This document shows, piece after piece, positions 1 through 8,760 of a DNA stretch of 42,986 nucleotides; within the stretch, counting starts at the first letter, position 1, and the number at the start of each line of letters is the position of its first letter. A program made the translations under genes and the position numbers. The stretch covers positions 1-42,986 of the forward strand of contig NZ_LDRU01000054.1 of the NCBI RefSeq assembly GCF_001476285.1, read 5' to 3'. The DNA comes from Microbacterium testaceum (GTDB lineage Bacteria; Actinomycetota; Actinomycetes; Actinomycetales; Microbacteriaceae). The notes beneath the pieces were generated by a model that ran no database searches, had not been told where the DNA came from, and saw only the letters and a program-made list of their open reading frames with translations.

Positions 1-336
1 CGTGAGGCAGTTCACTTCTAGATTTTGTCACTCGAACCTTGTGGATCTCACAGTGGGACCTATCTAAGAGATCAACGTCGTGAGAACCGGTCGAGGACCA
101 GAACCAAAACTCTACACCATGTGGTGGGGGGTTTTGGGTTGTTCTCCGCTTGAGAGGACGCGGGGCCTTTCGGCCGCTCCGCTCTCCCCTGTGGGGCGAA
201 CAAGTAATAAGTTACGCGGATCCCGCGCACGCGTCCAATCCACACCACCGCCCGGGCGTGTCGCACCCCCGAAACCGCGGAAATCCGCGGTTTTCGCGAG
301 TTCGGGCCGCACAGCCCGAGCTGTGGCCCCGGAGGG
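1..336. other. Intergenic edge region
   Basis: No convincing coding region or RNA gene is visible. The first 130 bases are clearly less GC-rich than the rest of the window, as a promoter region would be. The only clear structure is the palindrome at 272-293, listed separately. Frames that are open here are arginine- and proline-rich and look like chance frames in GC-rich DNA. Confidence 0.5.
272..293 (-). terminator. Palindromic hairpin after the 57-aa membrane gene
   Basis: Two perfect 10-base arms, AAACCGCGGA and TCCGCGGTTT, are separated by two bases. It lies about 44 bases after the stop of the small minus-strand gene. Short T runs follow on both strands (four on plus, three on minus), so it could act in either direction. 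Confidence 0.5.
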
Positions 337-510
337 TCAGATAAGCGACGGGATCGATGCCAGCGAGGCCGTGGCATCCGTGTGTCCGCCGGTGAACTCG
401 ATGCCACCGAAGAACATGGCACCGATGACCAGAGCGAAGACGAACGCGATGGACAGGAACAGCACGGCCGAACCGGCGAGGGCGATCAGGAGCGGGAGTC
501 GATTTGCCAT
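337..510 (-). CDS. Small single-span membrane protein, 57 aa
   Basis: A 57-residue frame starts MANRLPLLIALAGSAVLFLS, continues through one long hydrophobic stretch (about residues 5-36) and ends in a short polar tail. Codon use matches real genes here, with G or C at nearly all third positions. CAGGAT lies exactly six bases before the ATG, the spacing of leaderless genes in this window; AGGA in the same place could instead be a weak ribosome binding site. It follows rpsA on the same strand, beyond the rpsA terminator. I do not recognise a family. Its size makes it easy to miss in automatic annotation. Confidence 0.6.
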   Translation of the reverse strand: MANRLPLLIALAGSAVLFLSIAFVFALVIGAMFFGGIEFTGGHTDATASLASIPSLI

Positions 511-567
511 GCGACGATCCTGCCCCGACGTCCACGGGGATCTCCAGGGGTTGCGCAGGAACGACGG

Positions 568-597
568 AAGGCCGGCACCCCGAGGGGTACCGGCCTT
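568..597 (-). terminator. rpsA terminator hairpin
   Basis: Arms at 568-580 and 585-597 pair over 13 bases with a four-base loop. The single mismatch is a G-U pair in the minus-strand RNA. It begins about 15 bases after the rpsA stop codon. There is no long U tract, as is usual for terminators of GC-rich actinobacteria. Confidence 0.7.
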
Positions 598-611
598 CGA
601 TGAGGAACCGA

Positions 612-2066
612 TCAGCGACCGGAGAGCTTCTCGCGAAGCGCAGCCAGCGACTCGTCGTCGGCGAGGGTGCCCTGAGCGGGCGACTCCGACGAGAACGAGC
701 CACCGAACGAACCGGTGTCGGTGGGGTTCGCAGCCTCGGCCTCAAGGGCCTTGGCGACGGCAGCCTTGTGGGCCTCCCAGCGACCCTGGGCCGCGGCGTA
801 CTCCTGCTCCCACTGCTCGCGCTGAGCGTCGAAGCCCTCGAGCCAGGCACCCGACTCGGGGTCGAAGCCCTCGGGGTACTTGTACTCGCCACGCTCGTCG
901 TATTCGGTTGCCATGCCGTACAGCGCCGGGTCGAACTCGGTGCCGTTGGGGTCGACGGACTCGTTGGCCTGCTTCAGCGACAGCGAGATGCGACGACGCT
1001 CGAGGTCGATGTCGATGATCTTGACGAAGACCTCTTCGCCGACCGACACGACCTGCTCGGCGAGCTCGACGTGCTTGCCGGACAGCTCGGAGATGTGCAC
1101 GAGGCCCTCGATGCCATCCGCCACGCGGACGAAGGCACCGAACGGAACGAGCTTGGTGACCTTGCCCGGAGCGATCTGACCGATCGCGTGGGTACGGGCG
1201 AACACCTGCCACGGGTCTTCCTGGGTGGCCTTGAGCGAGAGCGACACGCGCTCACGGTCGAGGTCGACCTCGAGGATCTCGACGGTGACCTCCTGGCCCA
1301 CCTCGACGACCTCGGAGGCGTGCTCGATGTGCTTCCAGGAGAGCTCGGAGACGTGCACGAGACCGTCCACGCCGCCCAGGTCGACGAACGCACCGAAGTT
1401 GACGATCGACGAGACCGTGCCCTTGCGGACCTGGCCCTTGTGGAGGTTGTTGAGGAACGTGGTACGCGACTCGGACTGCGTCTGCTCGAGCAGGGCGCGG
1501 CGCGACAGAACGACGTTGTTGCGGTTCTTGTCGAGCTCGAGGATCTTCGCCTCGATCTCCTGGCCGAGGTACGGCGTGAGGTCGCGGACCCGGCGCAGCT
1601 CGATGAGCGAGGCCGGGAGGAAGCCGCGGAGGCCGATGTCGACGATGAGGCCACCCTTGACGACCTCGATCACGGAGCCGGTGACGACACCGTCGTTCTC
1701 CTTGATCTTCTCGACGTCGCCCCACGCGCGCTCGTACTGCGCACGCTTCTTGGACAGGATGAGGCGACCTTCCTTGTCCTCCTTCTGGAGAACGAGGGCC
1801 TCGACGTGATCGCCGACGTTGACGACCTCGTTGGGGTCGACGTCGTGCTTGATCGAAAGCTCGCGGGAGGGGATGACACCCTCGGTCTTGTAACCGACGT
1901 CGAGGAGGACCTCGTCGCGGTCGATCTTCACCACGGTGCCCTCGATGAGGTCGCCGTCGTTGAAGAACTTGAGGGTCTTCTCGACCGCGGCCAAGAAGTC
2001 TTCGGCGGAGCCGATGTCGTTGATCGCGACCTGCTTGGTAGCCGGGGCGGTCGTTGCGGTAGTCAT
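612..2066 (-). CDS. rpsA: 30S ribosomal protein S1
   Basis: S1 binds mRNA on the small ribosomal subunit and helps initiation. The 484-residue protein has four S1 (OB-fold) repeats at about residues 38-108, 123-191, 211-279 and 296-366, the domain number typical of actinobacterial S1. Repeats three and four are most canonical, with NFGAFVDLGGVDGLVHVSEL and PFGAFVRVADGIEGLVHISE. The C-terminal 120 residues are acidic and low in complexity. The ATG at 2066 was chosen because homology begins at MTTATTAPATKQ; the longer frame to 2255 adds a basic, unrelated stretch. AGGA lies about 12 bases upstream. A hairpin terminator follows the stop. Confidence 0.96.
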   Translation of the reverse strand: MTTATTAPATKQVAINDIGSAEDFLAAVEKTLKFFNDGDLIEGTVVKIDRDEVLLDVGYKTEGVIPSRELSIKHDVDPNEVVNVGDHVEALVLQKEDKEGRLILSKKRAQYERAWGDVEKIKENDGVVTGSVIEVVKGGLIVDIGLRGFLPASLIELRRVRDLTPYLGQEIEAKILELDKNRNNVVLSRRALLEQTQSESRTTFLNNLHKGQVRKGTVSSIVNFGAFVDLGGVDGLVHVSELSWKHIEHASEVVEVGQEVTVEILEVDLDRERVSLSLKATQEDPWQVFARTHAIGQIAPGKVTKLVPFGAFVRVADGIEGLVHISELSGKHVELAEQVVSVGEEVFVKIIDIDLERRRISLSLKQANESVDPNGTEFDPALYGMATEYDERGEYKYPEGFDPESGAWLEGFDAQREQWEQEYAAAQGRWEAHKAAVAKALEAEAANPTDTGSFGGSFSSESPAQGTLADDESLAALREKLSGR

Positions 2067-2467
2067 GTAGTGGGTTGTCCTAGTTGGGTTTGGTGTCGGG
2101 CTTCGGCTCCTGCGGCACGGCCCCGGATGAGGTCGAACCGGCCGGGCACCACTCGCCGGAGGGCGAACGAGAACCACGAGCCGAAGCGAAGCGGATTGTT
2201 TCGTGCGATGCCACCCGCTCACACCCGCGGTGCGGGGTAGCCAGACGAGTGACACTCAAGCCTAACGCATCCGCGACCCCGGATATCGACGAGACCGCGG
2301 TCCGCGGGACGCTCGGTCGGGCCGATAGGGCCTCTCGAACAGGGTCCGTCGGGGTGTTCTCGCCCAGCTTGCGTCCAGACTGCCGTGCCAGGCTCCCCGT
2401 TCCGTGCCCGTCGATCACGGGCAGGACGTGCTGTTTTCCACCGTCCTCGCGATACGAAACCGGTTTT
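2067..2467. other. Divergent upstream region of rpsA and the SLT-like gene
   Basis: About 400 bases separate divergent rpsA and the secreted SLT-like gene. I see no supported coding region. A 7-base-stem hairpin (TGCCCGT/ACGGGCA, 2405-2423) sits 45 bases before the plus-strand gene and could be part of its leader. I looked for a c-di-AMP riboswitch, common before actinobacterial wall hydrolase genes, and found no convincing match to its conserved core. Confidence 0.4.
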
Positions 2468-3460
2468 ATGAGTTCTGATTCGACGCCCACACACAACCGC
2501 CGCGCCCGCCGACTGGCGGCCCGCCGCTCCACTCGCCGCCCCGCGATCACCGCAGGGGTCGTGGCTCTGGGACTCGCGGCGACGGTGACCCTCACCGGGA
2601 CCGCTCCCCTCGCTCAGGCCAACGCGGGATCCTCGCTCCTCTCGGCCTCGAGCATGCAGCTCGCCTCCTACAGCGCCCCTGTCGCGCCCGGCACGACGTC
2701 GGACCCCGACCGGGCAGACGCCCGAGCCGCCGAGCAGACCGCGGCAGCCTCGCTGCAAGCCGCGACGACGGTCCAGAACGACATCGCGGCATCCGGACTG
2801 GACATCGGCCAGCCTGCCACCGTCGACACCACCGCACTCCAGGCGGCCGCGGATCACCTGACCGCGGCGCAGGTGCTGCCGTCGACCTTCCTCCCCGGCG
2901 TGACCGGCGACGTGAAAACTGAGGCGACGGCCGTCGACCAGCGCGTCAGCGCTCTTCGCGGCAGCCTGGACGCGGCGATCGCGAAGAAGCAGGAGGAAGA
3001 GGCTGCGGAGAAGGCGCGCCAGGAGGCCGAGGCGGCAGCGGCCGCCCAGGCGAAGGCCGACGCGGAGGCGGCCGCGAACACTTCGTCGGGCAGTTCTTCC
3101 GGCGGCGGCGACTGGACGCCCGCACCGTCGTCGGGCGGCGGCTCGGGAGACAACAGCCCGGCGGGAGCGCAGGCCACCGCGCGCGGCATGCTGTCCGGCT
3201 ACGGATGGGGCGATGACCAGTTCTCGTGCCTCGTCTCGCTCTGGAACCGCGAGTCGGGATGGAACTACCAGGCCTACAACGCCGGAAGCGGTGCCTATGG
3301 CATCCCGCAGGCTCTTCCCGGAAGCAAGATGAGCTCTGCCGGTGCCGACTGGCAGACCAACGCCGGCACCCAGATCGCCTGGGGTCTCGGGTACATCTCG
3401 GGTCGATACGGCAGCCCGTGCGGCGCGTGGGACCACTCACAGTCGACCGGTTGGTACTGA
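2468..3460 (+). CDS. Secreted SLT/Rpf-like peptidoglycan hydrolase (paralogue A)
   Basis: A 330-residue exported protein, probably a peptidoglycan-cleaving lytic transglycosylase-like enzyme. The arginine-rich N-terminus and hydrophobic segment (about 27-49) end in AQA, a good signal-peptidase site. A helical middle follows, with an Ala/Glu/Lys/Gln coiled stretch at about 175-212, then a Gly/Ser linker, then a C-terminal catalytic-like domain of about 85 residues containing WNRESGWNYQAYN; its Glu is the likely catalytic acid. The last two cysteines could form a disulphide. The ATG at 2468 fits the signal peptide, though no clear ribosome binding site is visible. The close paralogue at 8812-9807 lies on the other strand. 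The exact enzyme class is uncertain. Confidence 0.85.
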   Translation: MSSDSTPTHNRRARRLAARRSTRRPAITAGVVALGLAATVTLTGTAPLAQANAGSSLLSASSMQLASYSAPVAPGTTSDPDRADARAAEQTAAASLQAATTVQNDIAASGLDIGQPATVDTTALQAAADHLTAAQVLPSTFLPGVTGDVKTEATAVDQRVSALRGSLDAAIAKKQEEEAAEKARQEAEAAAAAQAKADAEAAANTSSGSSSGGGDWTPAPSSGGGSGDNSPAGAQATARGMLSGYGWGDDQFSCLVSLWNRESGWNYQAYNAGSGAYGIPQALPGSKMSSAGADWQTNAGTQIAWGLGYISGRYGSPCGAWDHSQSTGWY

Positions 3461-3463
3461 GCC

Positions 3464-6352
3464 TCAGCTCCACCGCACCATCGAGCGCGCCGCGCCGGAG
3501 AACGCTCCGGCGCGGCGCGCTTCGCTGATCACGGGGTCCCTCGTCGTGAGTCCGACCTCGTGCAGGGTCGCCGGGCCGATGCGGCGCTGCCACTCCTGAG
3601 CGAAGCGGTGGGCGACCTCACGCCGGCGACCGACATCCGCCGGCACCGCGAGGAATCGACGCGGACGAAGCCCACCCGTGAGTCCGAGCACAGCGCGAAC
3701 CGGAGCCGACCGACCACCGCGATCGATCTCGAGAACGAACCGCGGCGCGCGCACGGGCGCGCACAGCTCGATCAGCGCTTGTCCGAATGCGGCGCGATCG
3801 GCAGGATCCGCGTGAGGGATGGACACGTCGAAACGCTGAACGACGGCGAGGGGATGGGAGGGGACGACCAGGGGCGCGCCCTCCCCCACAGCGACGCGAC
3901 CGGCGTCGCCGAGCGCCGCCCACAGCACCTCGGCCATGCGCTGCACTGTCGCGGCGGGGTCGTGAACGCGACGTCGCCCCTGGCTCCAGGCGCCGCCCAG
4001 GGGTAGCGCCGCGAGACCACCGGCCAGAAGCGCGGCGCCCGCGAACGGCGGCGCCGCATCGGGGACGAGTGCAATGGCCCCGGACACCGCGACGCCCGTC
4101 GCGCCGACCGTGCCGAGGAACGCCGTGGCTACGGTTCGCGTGGCCGACACCGAGGTCGGGAACAGCGCGAAGCCTGGTCGGTGCTCGACGACGAACGTCT
4201 CTTCTTCGATGTCGTCATAGGGGTCGCCGATCCGCCAGAGGTCGCGGGTCTCGGCGCGCGACGGGATCGAGCGAAGGCTGCCGATCGCCGCCGGGGAGGC
4301 TCCCTGGACCTTCGCCAGGACGTCGGTCAAGGCTCGTCGTCGAGCGTGGTCGAGAGCACCGCTCAGGCCACAGACCACCCGCGCCGGGTCATCGACATCG
4401 ACCCCCCAGAGCCTCGCGTGCTTGCGGCGGAGGCGGGTGGCATCCGGTTGCGCCTCGACAGACAGATGGGTCGGGATGAGCGCGGTCACCGTCCAGTTGT
4501 GCGCGGTCTTCTCAGCCCACGACGGGTCAAGGCGCAGAGTGCGGCCCCGCAGCTGCTGCATCGCCGCGTCGCCGGCCGCGGCGGTGAGGTCGACGAGGGT
4601 GTTCACGCGGGGGCAGTCCCAGCCCTCGCCGAACAGCCCGCGCGTCCCGACGACGACCTGAAGCCTTCCCGCGGACAACAGCCGGGCGGCGGCGCTGACG
4701 ATGCCCGCCCCGGCGATGCCGCGCACCTCGAGCACGGACGGATCGTCGTCCACGGGGACCGCCGTCACCTCGACGCCGAACTGGGAGACGAGAGCGGGCA
4801 GGACAGCGGGCGCGTGACGGCGCGAGAGGCGCACGGTGGACGAGGTCACGAGCATCGCCGGAAGCGCTGCGGTGGCGGCATCGGCCGCCAGCACCGAGAA
4901 GGTCCGCACGGCTCCCGCGGCGCCGAGCAGGCCGCCGTGCACGTTGCCGTGTCGCGCGAAGTCCGTCACGACGAGAGCGCAGAGACGCTCGCCCATGACG
5001 GCATGCTCGGCGGCGATGATGTCGCATGCCCCCTGGTCCTTGGCGAGTGACGACGTCAGAACCGAATCGATGGGATCGCGCGTGCGACGCACGCCCTTGT
5101 CGGTGAGGGCGTACCCGAAGTCGGCGAGGAGCGCACGCAGACGCTGCCATTCCTGCGCGCGAGCGGGGTCGGGAAGCACCTGGTCGAGGGCGAAACGGCC
5201 GAGGAGGCGCAGCGTCTCATCGGTGGTCGGCGGGCGACGCGCGAACTCCGGCAGGTGCGCCGTCACCGGGTCGTCCGGGGCGACGAGGAAGAGCATCGCG
5301 GCGGCCGCCTCGGCGCCCGCGAAATCAGCGACGAACGCCGCGGCGAGCCCGCCGTCGATGTCGTCGACGCGCGCGCCGTCGACCGCCGGTTGCAGGATGC
5401 CGAGCAGACTCGCGCGTCCGGAACCGACGGCGAAGCTCGTGCGCAGGGCGACCCCGAGAGCCTCGGCGTGGGCGCTCAAGAACAGCCGCTCCTCGGCGGT
5501 GGGCTCGACGACATGGACGAGCTCGCGGTACGGGGCGAGGTCGCCCTCGCGAACCACCGCCGGCACGGGCACCTCGAGATCGACCTCGCCGAGCAGCGAG
5601 ATGTAGTTGTCGTACTCGTCGGCGTCGTCGGGAGTCGGCAGAGTCGCGGTGAGACCGATCACCAGCGGTTCGCGGCCGGCGGCCCGGAGCCGCGCGATCA
5701 GGGCCGCGACGACGAGCGCCCAGTGGTCGAGGAGATGGTGGCACTCGTCGAGCACGATCGTCTCAACCCCGCCCGCCACGAGGCGATCGATGAGGTCGCG
5801 CGCGTTGGGATGGAGCGCGGCGGTGAGGACGGTGGCATCCTGTCGCGACAGCGTCCGGCGGACCGCCCGGGCACGGGCGCGGATACCTCGCCGGTACGCG
5901 GCGGGATTGCTCTCGGCCAGCGCGTCGAGCCAGACGATCGCGGCGTCGGGCGACCGGTCGTCGGCCTCGAGCTCCTCGAGCCACCTGCCCCGCGCAAGAC
6001 CCGCGAACGGCGAGGCGGAGTCGAGCACGCTGATCGACTGGTAGGTCAGCGCGGTGAGGTCGGCCGGAGCGGTCGGATCGCCCGAGACCGCCGCGTCGTC
6101 GTGCGCGAGAGCTCGCGCCGCGGTGACCCATTGGTCTCTGATCGCGAGCGTCGGCGCGAAGACCACCGTCTTCTTGCCCCGACGAGCGGCCAGCAACAGC
6201 CCCACGAGGGTCTTGCCGGACCCGGGCGGTGCGACGAGGTGCAGCGGCTCCCCCGCGTCGACGTCGACCCGCCGCAACGCCGCCGCCTGGTAGGCACGAA
6301 GCGTTCCGTCGAAGGTCCACCCCGCGAGCGGGCGTGCAGGGTCGGGGCGCAC
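3464..6352 (-). CDS. SF2 DEAD/DEAH-box helicase with C-terminal hydrophobic segments
   Basis: A 962-residue superfamily 2 ATPase. Visible motifs: Walker A APPGSGKT (41-48), motif Ia FAPTLAIRDQW (65-75), motif II DECHH (202-206), motif III TAT (235-237), and motif V/VI region GTRGLFGEGWDCPRVNTLVD then QLRGRTLR (569-607). The second RecA domain therefore looks intact, as in restriction-type and XPB-like helicases. Unusually, residues about 744-763 and 769-787 are strongly hydrophobic and could form a membrane hairpin, followed by a 170-residue domain I cannot place. GTG at 6352 is used because TAGACT lies six bases before it. It is the third gene after padR and the ABC1-type kinase. Substrate and pathway are unknown. 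Confidence 0.85.
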   Translation of the reverse strand: MRPDPARPLAGWTFDGTLRAYQAAALRRVDVDAGEPLHLVAPPGSGKTLVGLLLAARRGKKTVVFAPTLAIRDQWVTAARALAHDDAAVSGDPTAPADLTALTYQSISVLDSASPFAGLARGRWLEELEADDRSPDAAIVWLDALAESNPAAYRRGIRARARAVRRTLSRQDATVLTAALHPNARDLIDRLVAGGVETIVLDECHHLLDHWALVVAALIARLRAAGREPLVIGLTATLPTPDDADEYDNYISLLGEVDLEVPVPAVVREGDLAPYRELVHVVEPTAEERLFLSAHAEALGVALRTSFAVGSGRASLLGILQPAVDGARVDDIDGGLAAAFVADFAGAEAAAAMLFLVAPDDPVTAHLPEFARRPPTTDETLRLLGRFALDQVLPDPARAQEWQRLRALLADFGYALTDKGVRRTRDPIDSVLTSSLAKDQGACDIIAAEHAVMGERLCALVVTDFARHGNVHGGLLGAAGAVRTFSVLAADAATAALPAMLVTSSTVRLSRRHAPAVLPALVSQFGVEVTAVPVDDDPSVLEVRGIAGAGIVSAAARLLSAGRLQVVVGTRGLFGEGWDCPRVNTLVDLTAAAGDAAMQQLRGRTLRLDPSWAEKTAHNWTVTALIPTHLSVEAQPDATRLRRKHARLWGVDVDDPARVVCGLSGALDHARRRALTDVLAKVQGASPAAIGSLRSIPSRAETRDLWRIGDPYDDIEEETFVVEHRPGFALFPTSVSATRTVATAFLGTVGATGVAVSGAIALVPDAAPPFAGAALLAGGLAALPLGGAWSQGRRRVHDPAATVQRMAEVLWAALGDAGRVAVGEGAPLVVPSHPLAVVQRFDVSIPHADPADRAAFGQALIELCAPVRAPRFVLEIDRGGRSAPVRAVLGLTGGLRPRRFLAVPADVGRRREVAHRFAQEWQRRIGPATLHEVGLTTRDPVISEARRAGAFSGAARSMVRWS
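3485..3520. terminator. Bidirectional hairpin inside the 3' end of the helicase gene
   Basis: Perfect 16-base arms (3485-3500 and 3505-3520) enclose a four-base loop. The hairpin lies 25 bases after the stop of the plus-strand SLT-like gene and wholly within the last codons of the convergent helicase gene. It probably terminates the plus-strand transcript. For the helicase it lies before the stop codon. Confidence 0.7.
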
Positions 6353-6358
6353 CCGGAC

Positions 6359-6364
6359 AGTCTA
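6359..6364 (-). promoter_or_regulatory. -10 box TAGACT of the helicase gene
   Basis: TAGACT on the minus strand is followed by exactly six bases and then the GTG start. It sits in the 30-base gap after the ABC1-kinase stop, so the helicase may have its own leaderless transcript besides read-through from padR. Confidence 0.45.
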
Positions 6365-6382
6365 AAGAGGACGACCGCTCCG

Positions 6383-8089
6383 TCAGGCGCCGTTGCGGCG
6401 AGCGATGATCCCCGCGAGGAGAGCATGCGACAGCGGCGCGAGAGAGGCGATAACGAGGATCGTGCCCCAGAAGCCCTGGTCGGACTGCAGCAGGATGCCG
6501 CCGATCAAGAGCCCGGTGAACAGGACCGCGGAGACGACGCGGCGGATCATCCGCTCGAGATCGCGCAACCGGCGCTCGATGCGCGGTGTCTGCACCGAGA
6601 CGGCCCCCTCTTCGAACCGCGAGATCAACGTGTCGAGACGGCGCGGGAGGCGCGCCGTCACGGCGGCTACCGCTCCGACCTCGCGCACGAGCGCTTGGGC
6701 GGTGTTGCCGCTCTCTTCACGGATGAGGCGTTGCGCGTAGGGCTCGACGGCATCCCAGATGTTGAAAGCAGGGTCGAGAGCGCTGCACATGCCGCTCGTG
6801 AGCGACATCGCGCGGACGATCAAGAGGAAGTTCTCGGGCAGCTGGAACGGGAGCGTGCGCACCACGTCGCCGAACTCGACGGCGAAAGCGCGGAACTCCC
6901 GCGGGTCGACCTCTTGCAGCTCGGCGAAGCCCATGCCGCCGAAGCGGGAGAACAGCTGGGTCATCGCCCGCTCGAGCTGCACGGTGTCGGCGGAGGGAAG
7001 GAGGACGCCGATGTCACGGATGCCGTCGACCAGGCCCTTGCCGTCGCGCGAGGCCGCGGCGATCAGGACGCGCCGGAGACCGCGCCGGAGTCCGGGCGGG
7101 ACCTCGCCCATCATGCCGAAGTCGATGAACGTGAATCGCCACGCCGGGGCGCCGGGGGCCGCATCGGAGTCCGGAGTCGACAGCGGGGTCACGAACACGT
7201 TGCCGGGATGCGGGTCGGCGTGGAAGAACCCGTCTTCGAAGAGCTGGTCGAACATCACCGACGCGAAGCGTGCGGCCACTTCCGAGGGGTCGATGCCGGC
7301 GGCACGGAGCGCCTCGACGTCGTTGATCTTGATCGCCGAGACGTCCTCGAGGGTCAGCACGCGTCGTGTCGTGCGTTCCCACGCCACGACGGGAACGGCG
7401 ACGCCGGGGTTCCGAGCGAAATCGGCGGCGAAACGCTCGGAGTTCGCCGCCTCGTGGAGGTAGTCGATCTCTTCGAGGCTCGTGACCGCGAACTCCTCGA
7501 CGAGGGCCGGCATGTCGACGCGATCCGACACGATCGAGACCTTGCTGAGCCACCGCCCGACCTTGCGGAGGGCGCGGAGGTCGACGTCGACGATGCGGTC
7601 GATCCCGGGGCGCTGGACCTTGACGACGACGTCGCGGAGCCCGCTCTCGTCCGCCATCGCGTCGGTGAGCGTCGCCCGGTGCGCCTGCCCGAGCGATGCA
7701 GCCGCGAGCGGACGCTCATCGACGAAGGCGAAGGCGCGGGTCAGTGGCATCCCGAGCTCTTCTTCGATGCGCTCGCGCATCTCGGCGAACGGCACGGCGG
7801 GCACCTCGTCCTGCAGGCCCTCGAGTTCTTTCGTGATGATCGGCGGGAGCACGTCGAGGCGCGACGACATGAACTGCCCGACCTTGATCATCAGTCCGCC
7901 GAGATCGACGGCGAGGACGTGGAAGCGCTGGGCGATCCGCAGGAGCCGCCGGGTCCGGCCCCGGGCGGAGATCCACCCGAGGCCGAAACGCGGAAGGAAC
8001 AGCTCGTACCACCACGCCTGCACGAGGTAGCGTGCGGCGAAGCGCGTGATGCGCCGGTAGCGCGCGCGCATGAGGGCGTCGTCGGTCAA
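6383..8089 (-). CDS. ABC1/UbiB (AarF) family protein kinase-like membrane protein
   Basis: A 568-residue ABC1 (ADCK/UbiB) atypical kinase-like ATPase. Signature elements: KVGQ (69-72), Ala-rich loop AAASLGQ (129-135) in place of the kinase Gly-rich loop, ATP-binding Lys157 in VVVKVQRP, catalytic-loop HADPHPGN (290-297) and metal-binding IDFG (322-325). Two hydrophobic helices end the protein, giving a membrane anchor. In other bacteria the family supports isoprenoid-quinone metabolism; the role in actinobacteria is not settled. The TTG at 8089 is chosen because AGGAG lies five bases upstream, and the protein before the first ATG still fits. It follows padR by 52 bases and precedes the helicase by 30, so the three may be co-transcribed. 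Confidence 0.88.
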   Translation of the reverse strand: MTDDALMRARYRRITRFAARYLVQAWWYELFLPRFGLGWISARGRTRRLLRIAQRFHVLAVDLGGLMIKVGQFMSSRLDVLPPIITKELEGLQDEVPAVPFAEMRERIEEELGMPLTRAFAFVDERPLAAASLGQAHRATLTDAMADESGLRDVVVKVQRPGIDRIVDVDLRALRKVGRWLSKVSIVSDRVDMPALVEEFAVTSLEEIDYLHEAANSERFAADFARNPGVAVPVVAWERTTRRVLTLEDVSAIKINDVEALRAAGIDPSEVAARFASVMFDQLFEDGFFHADPHPGNVFVTPLSTPDSDAAPGAPAWRFTFIDFGMMGEVPPGLRRGLRRVLIAAASRDGKGLVDGIRDIGVLLPSADTVQLERAMTQLFSRFGGMGFAELQEVDPREFRAFAVEFGDVVRTLPFQLPENFLLIVRAMSLTSGMCSALDPAFNIWDAVEPYAQRLIREESGNTAQALVREVGAVAAVTARLPRRLDTLISRFEEGAVSVQTPRIERRLRDLERMIRRVVSAVLFTGLLIGGILLQSDQGFWGTILVIASLAPLSHALLAGIIARRNGA

Positions 8090-8141
8090 CGGGACTCCTG
8101 GATGCCGACGTGCCGAGGGCACGCGCCGAGTACGGGCAACC

Positions 8142-8720
8142 TCAGCCCTGGGCGAGGATGGAGTAGAGCTTGCGACGGGCGTCGTCGAGGATCTCGACGG
8201 CCTGCGCGACCTGCTCCTTGTCACCCGTGCGGGCCACCTGAGCGGCAGCCTGGGCGAGCTCGACGCCCGCCTTCGGCAGAGCGGTCATACGACCGCCGTC
8301 ACGGGATCCCGCGGACTCCCAGGGGGCGCTGCGCTCCGTGGTCTCGTCACCGGCCGCGGCGCGGCCCTCTTCGGTGAGCGAATACGTCTTGCGACCGTTG
8401 GACTCCTCGGCGCGGACGAGTCCTTCATCGGTCAGCAACTGCAGGGTCGGGTACACGGAGCCCGGGCTGGGCTTCCACGAGCCGCCGCTGCGCTCCTCGA
8501 TCTCGCGGATGATCTGGTAGCCGTGCATCGGCTGCTCGAGGAGAAGGGAGAGGACGGCGGAGCGCACGTCTCCCTTGTTCATGCGAGGGGCGCTGCTCGT
8601 CTTCTGCTCGAACTGCGCCCGCAGCTGTTCCATGGCCTCGAGGATGTTGGACATCGGCCAGCCGGGGGTACCGCTGCCGCCGCGCCCGCCGAACGCGTCT
8701 CCCAGGAATGAACCACTCAT
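8142..8720 (-). CDS. PadR-family transcriptional regulator
   Basis: A 192-residue PadR regulator with a Gly-rich N-terminal extension. The winged helix-turn-helix spans about residues 48-115, with MHGYQIIREIEERSGGSWKP and SPGSVYPTLQLLTDEGLV, the PadR hallmark. The helical C-terminal part (about 145-192) would form the dimer interface. A strong GGAGG site lies before the ATG at 8720. A perfect 20-base palindrome at 8761-8780 lies 40 bases upstream, so it very likely controls its own expression and that of the downstream ABC1-kinase and helicase genes. The ligand is unknown. Confidence 0.92.
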   Translation of the reverse strand: MSGSFLGDAFGGRGGSGTPGWPMSNILEAMEQLRAQFEQKTSSAPRMNKGDVRSAVLSLLLEQPMHGYQIIREIEERSGGSWKPSPGSVYPTLQLLTDEGLVRAEESNGRKTYSLTEEGRAAAGDETTERSAPWESAGSRDGGRMTALPKAGVELAQAAAQVARTGDKEQVAQAVEILDDARRKLYSILAQG

Positions 8721-8760
8721 GACGACCTCCTTCGCGCGGACCCGATCTGAGTCAGCGATA

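Noticed and set aside
204..215. GTAATAAGTTAC as a regulator site
   Set aside because: Only four-base arms, far from any start codon, and no second copy nearby.
504..2240. Long plus-strand open frame (578 codons) opposite rpsA
   Set aside because: It is the antisense shadow of rpsA. Its sequence is repetitive Leu/Asp/Val/Glu from the complement of S1 repeats, and rpsA has clear homology and a terminator.
2260..2467. c-di-AMP (ydaO-type) riboswitch before the wall-enzyme gene
   Set aside because: Expected from family knowledge, but the conserved core sequences could not be found on reading the leader.
5255..8377. Very long plus-strand open frame (1040 codons)
   Set aside because: It lies opposite the helicase, ABC1-kinase and padR genes, is rich in Arg/Glu/Gly/His without any domain, and runs across three real genes.
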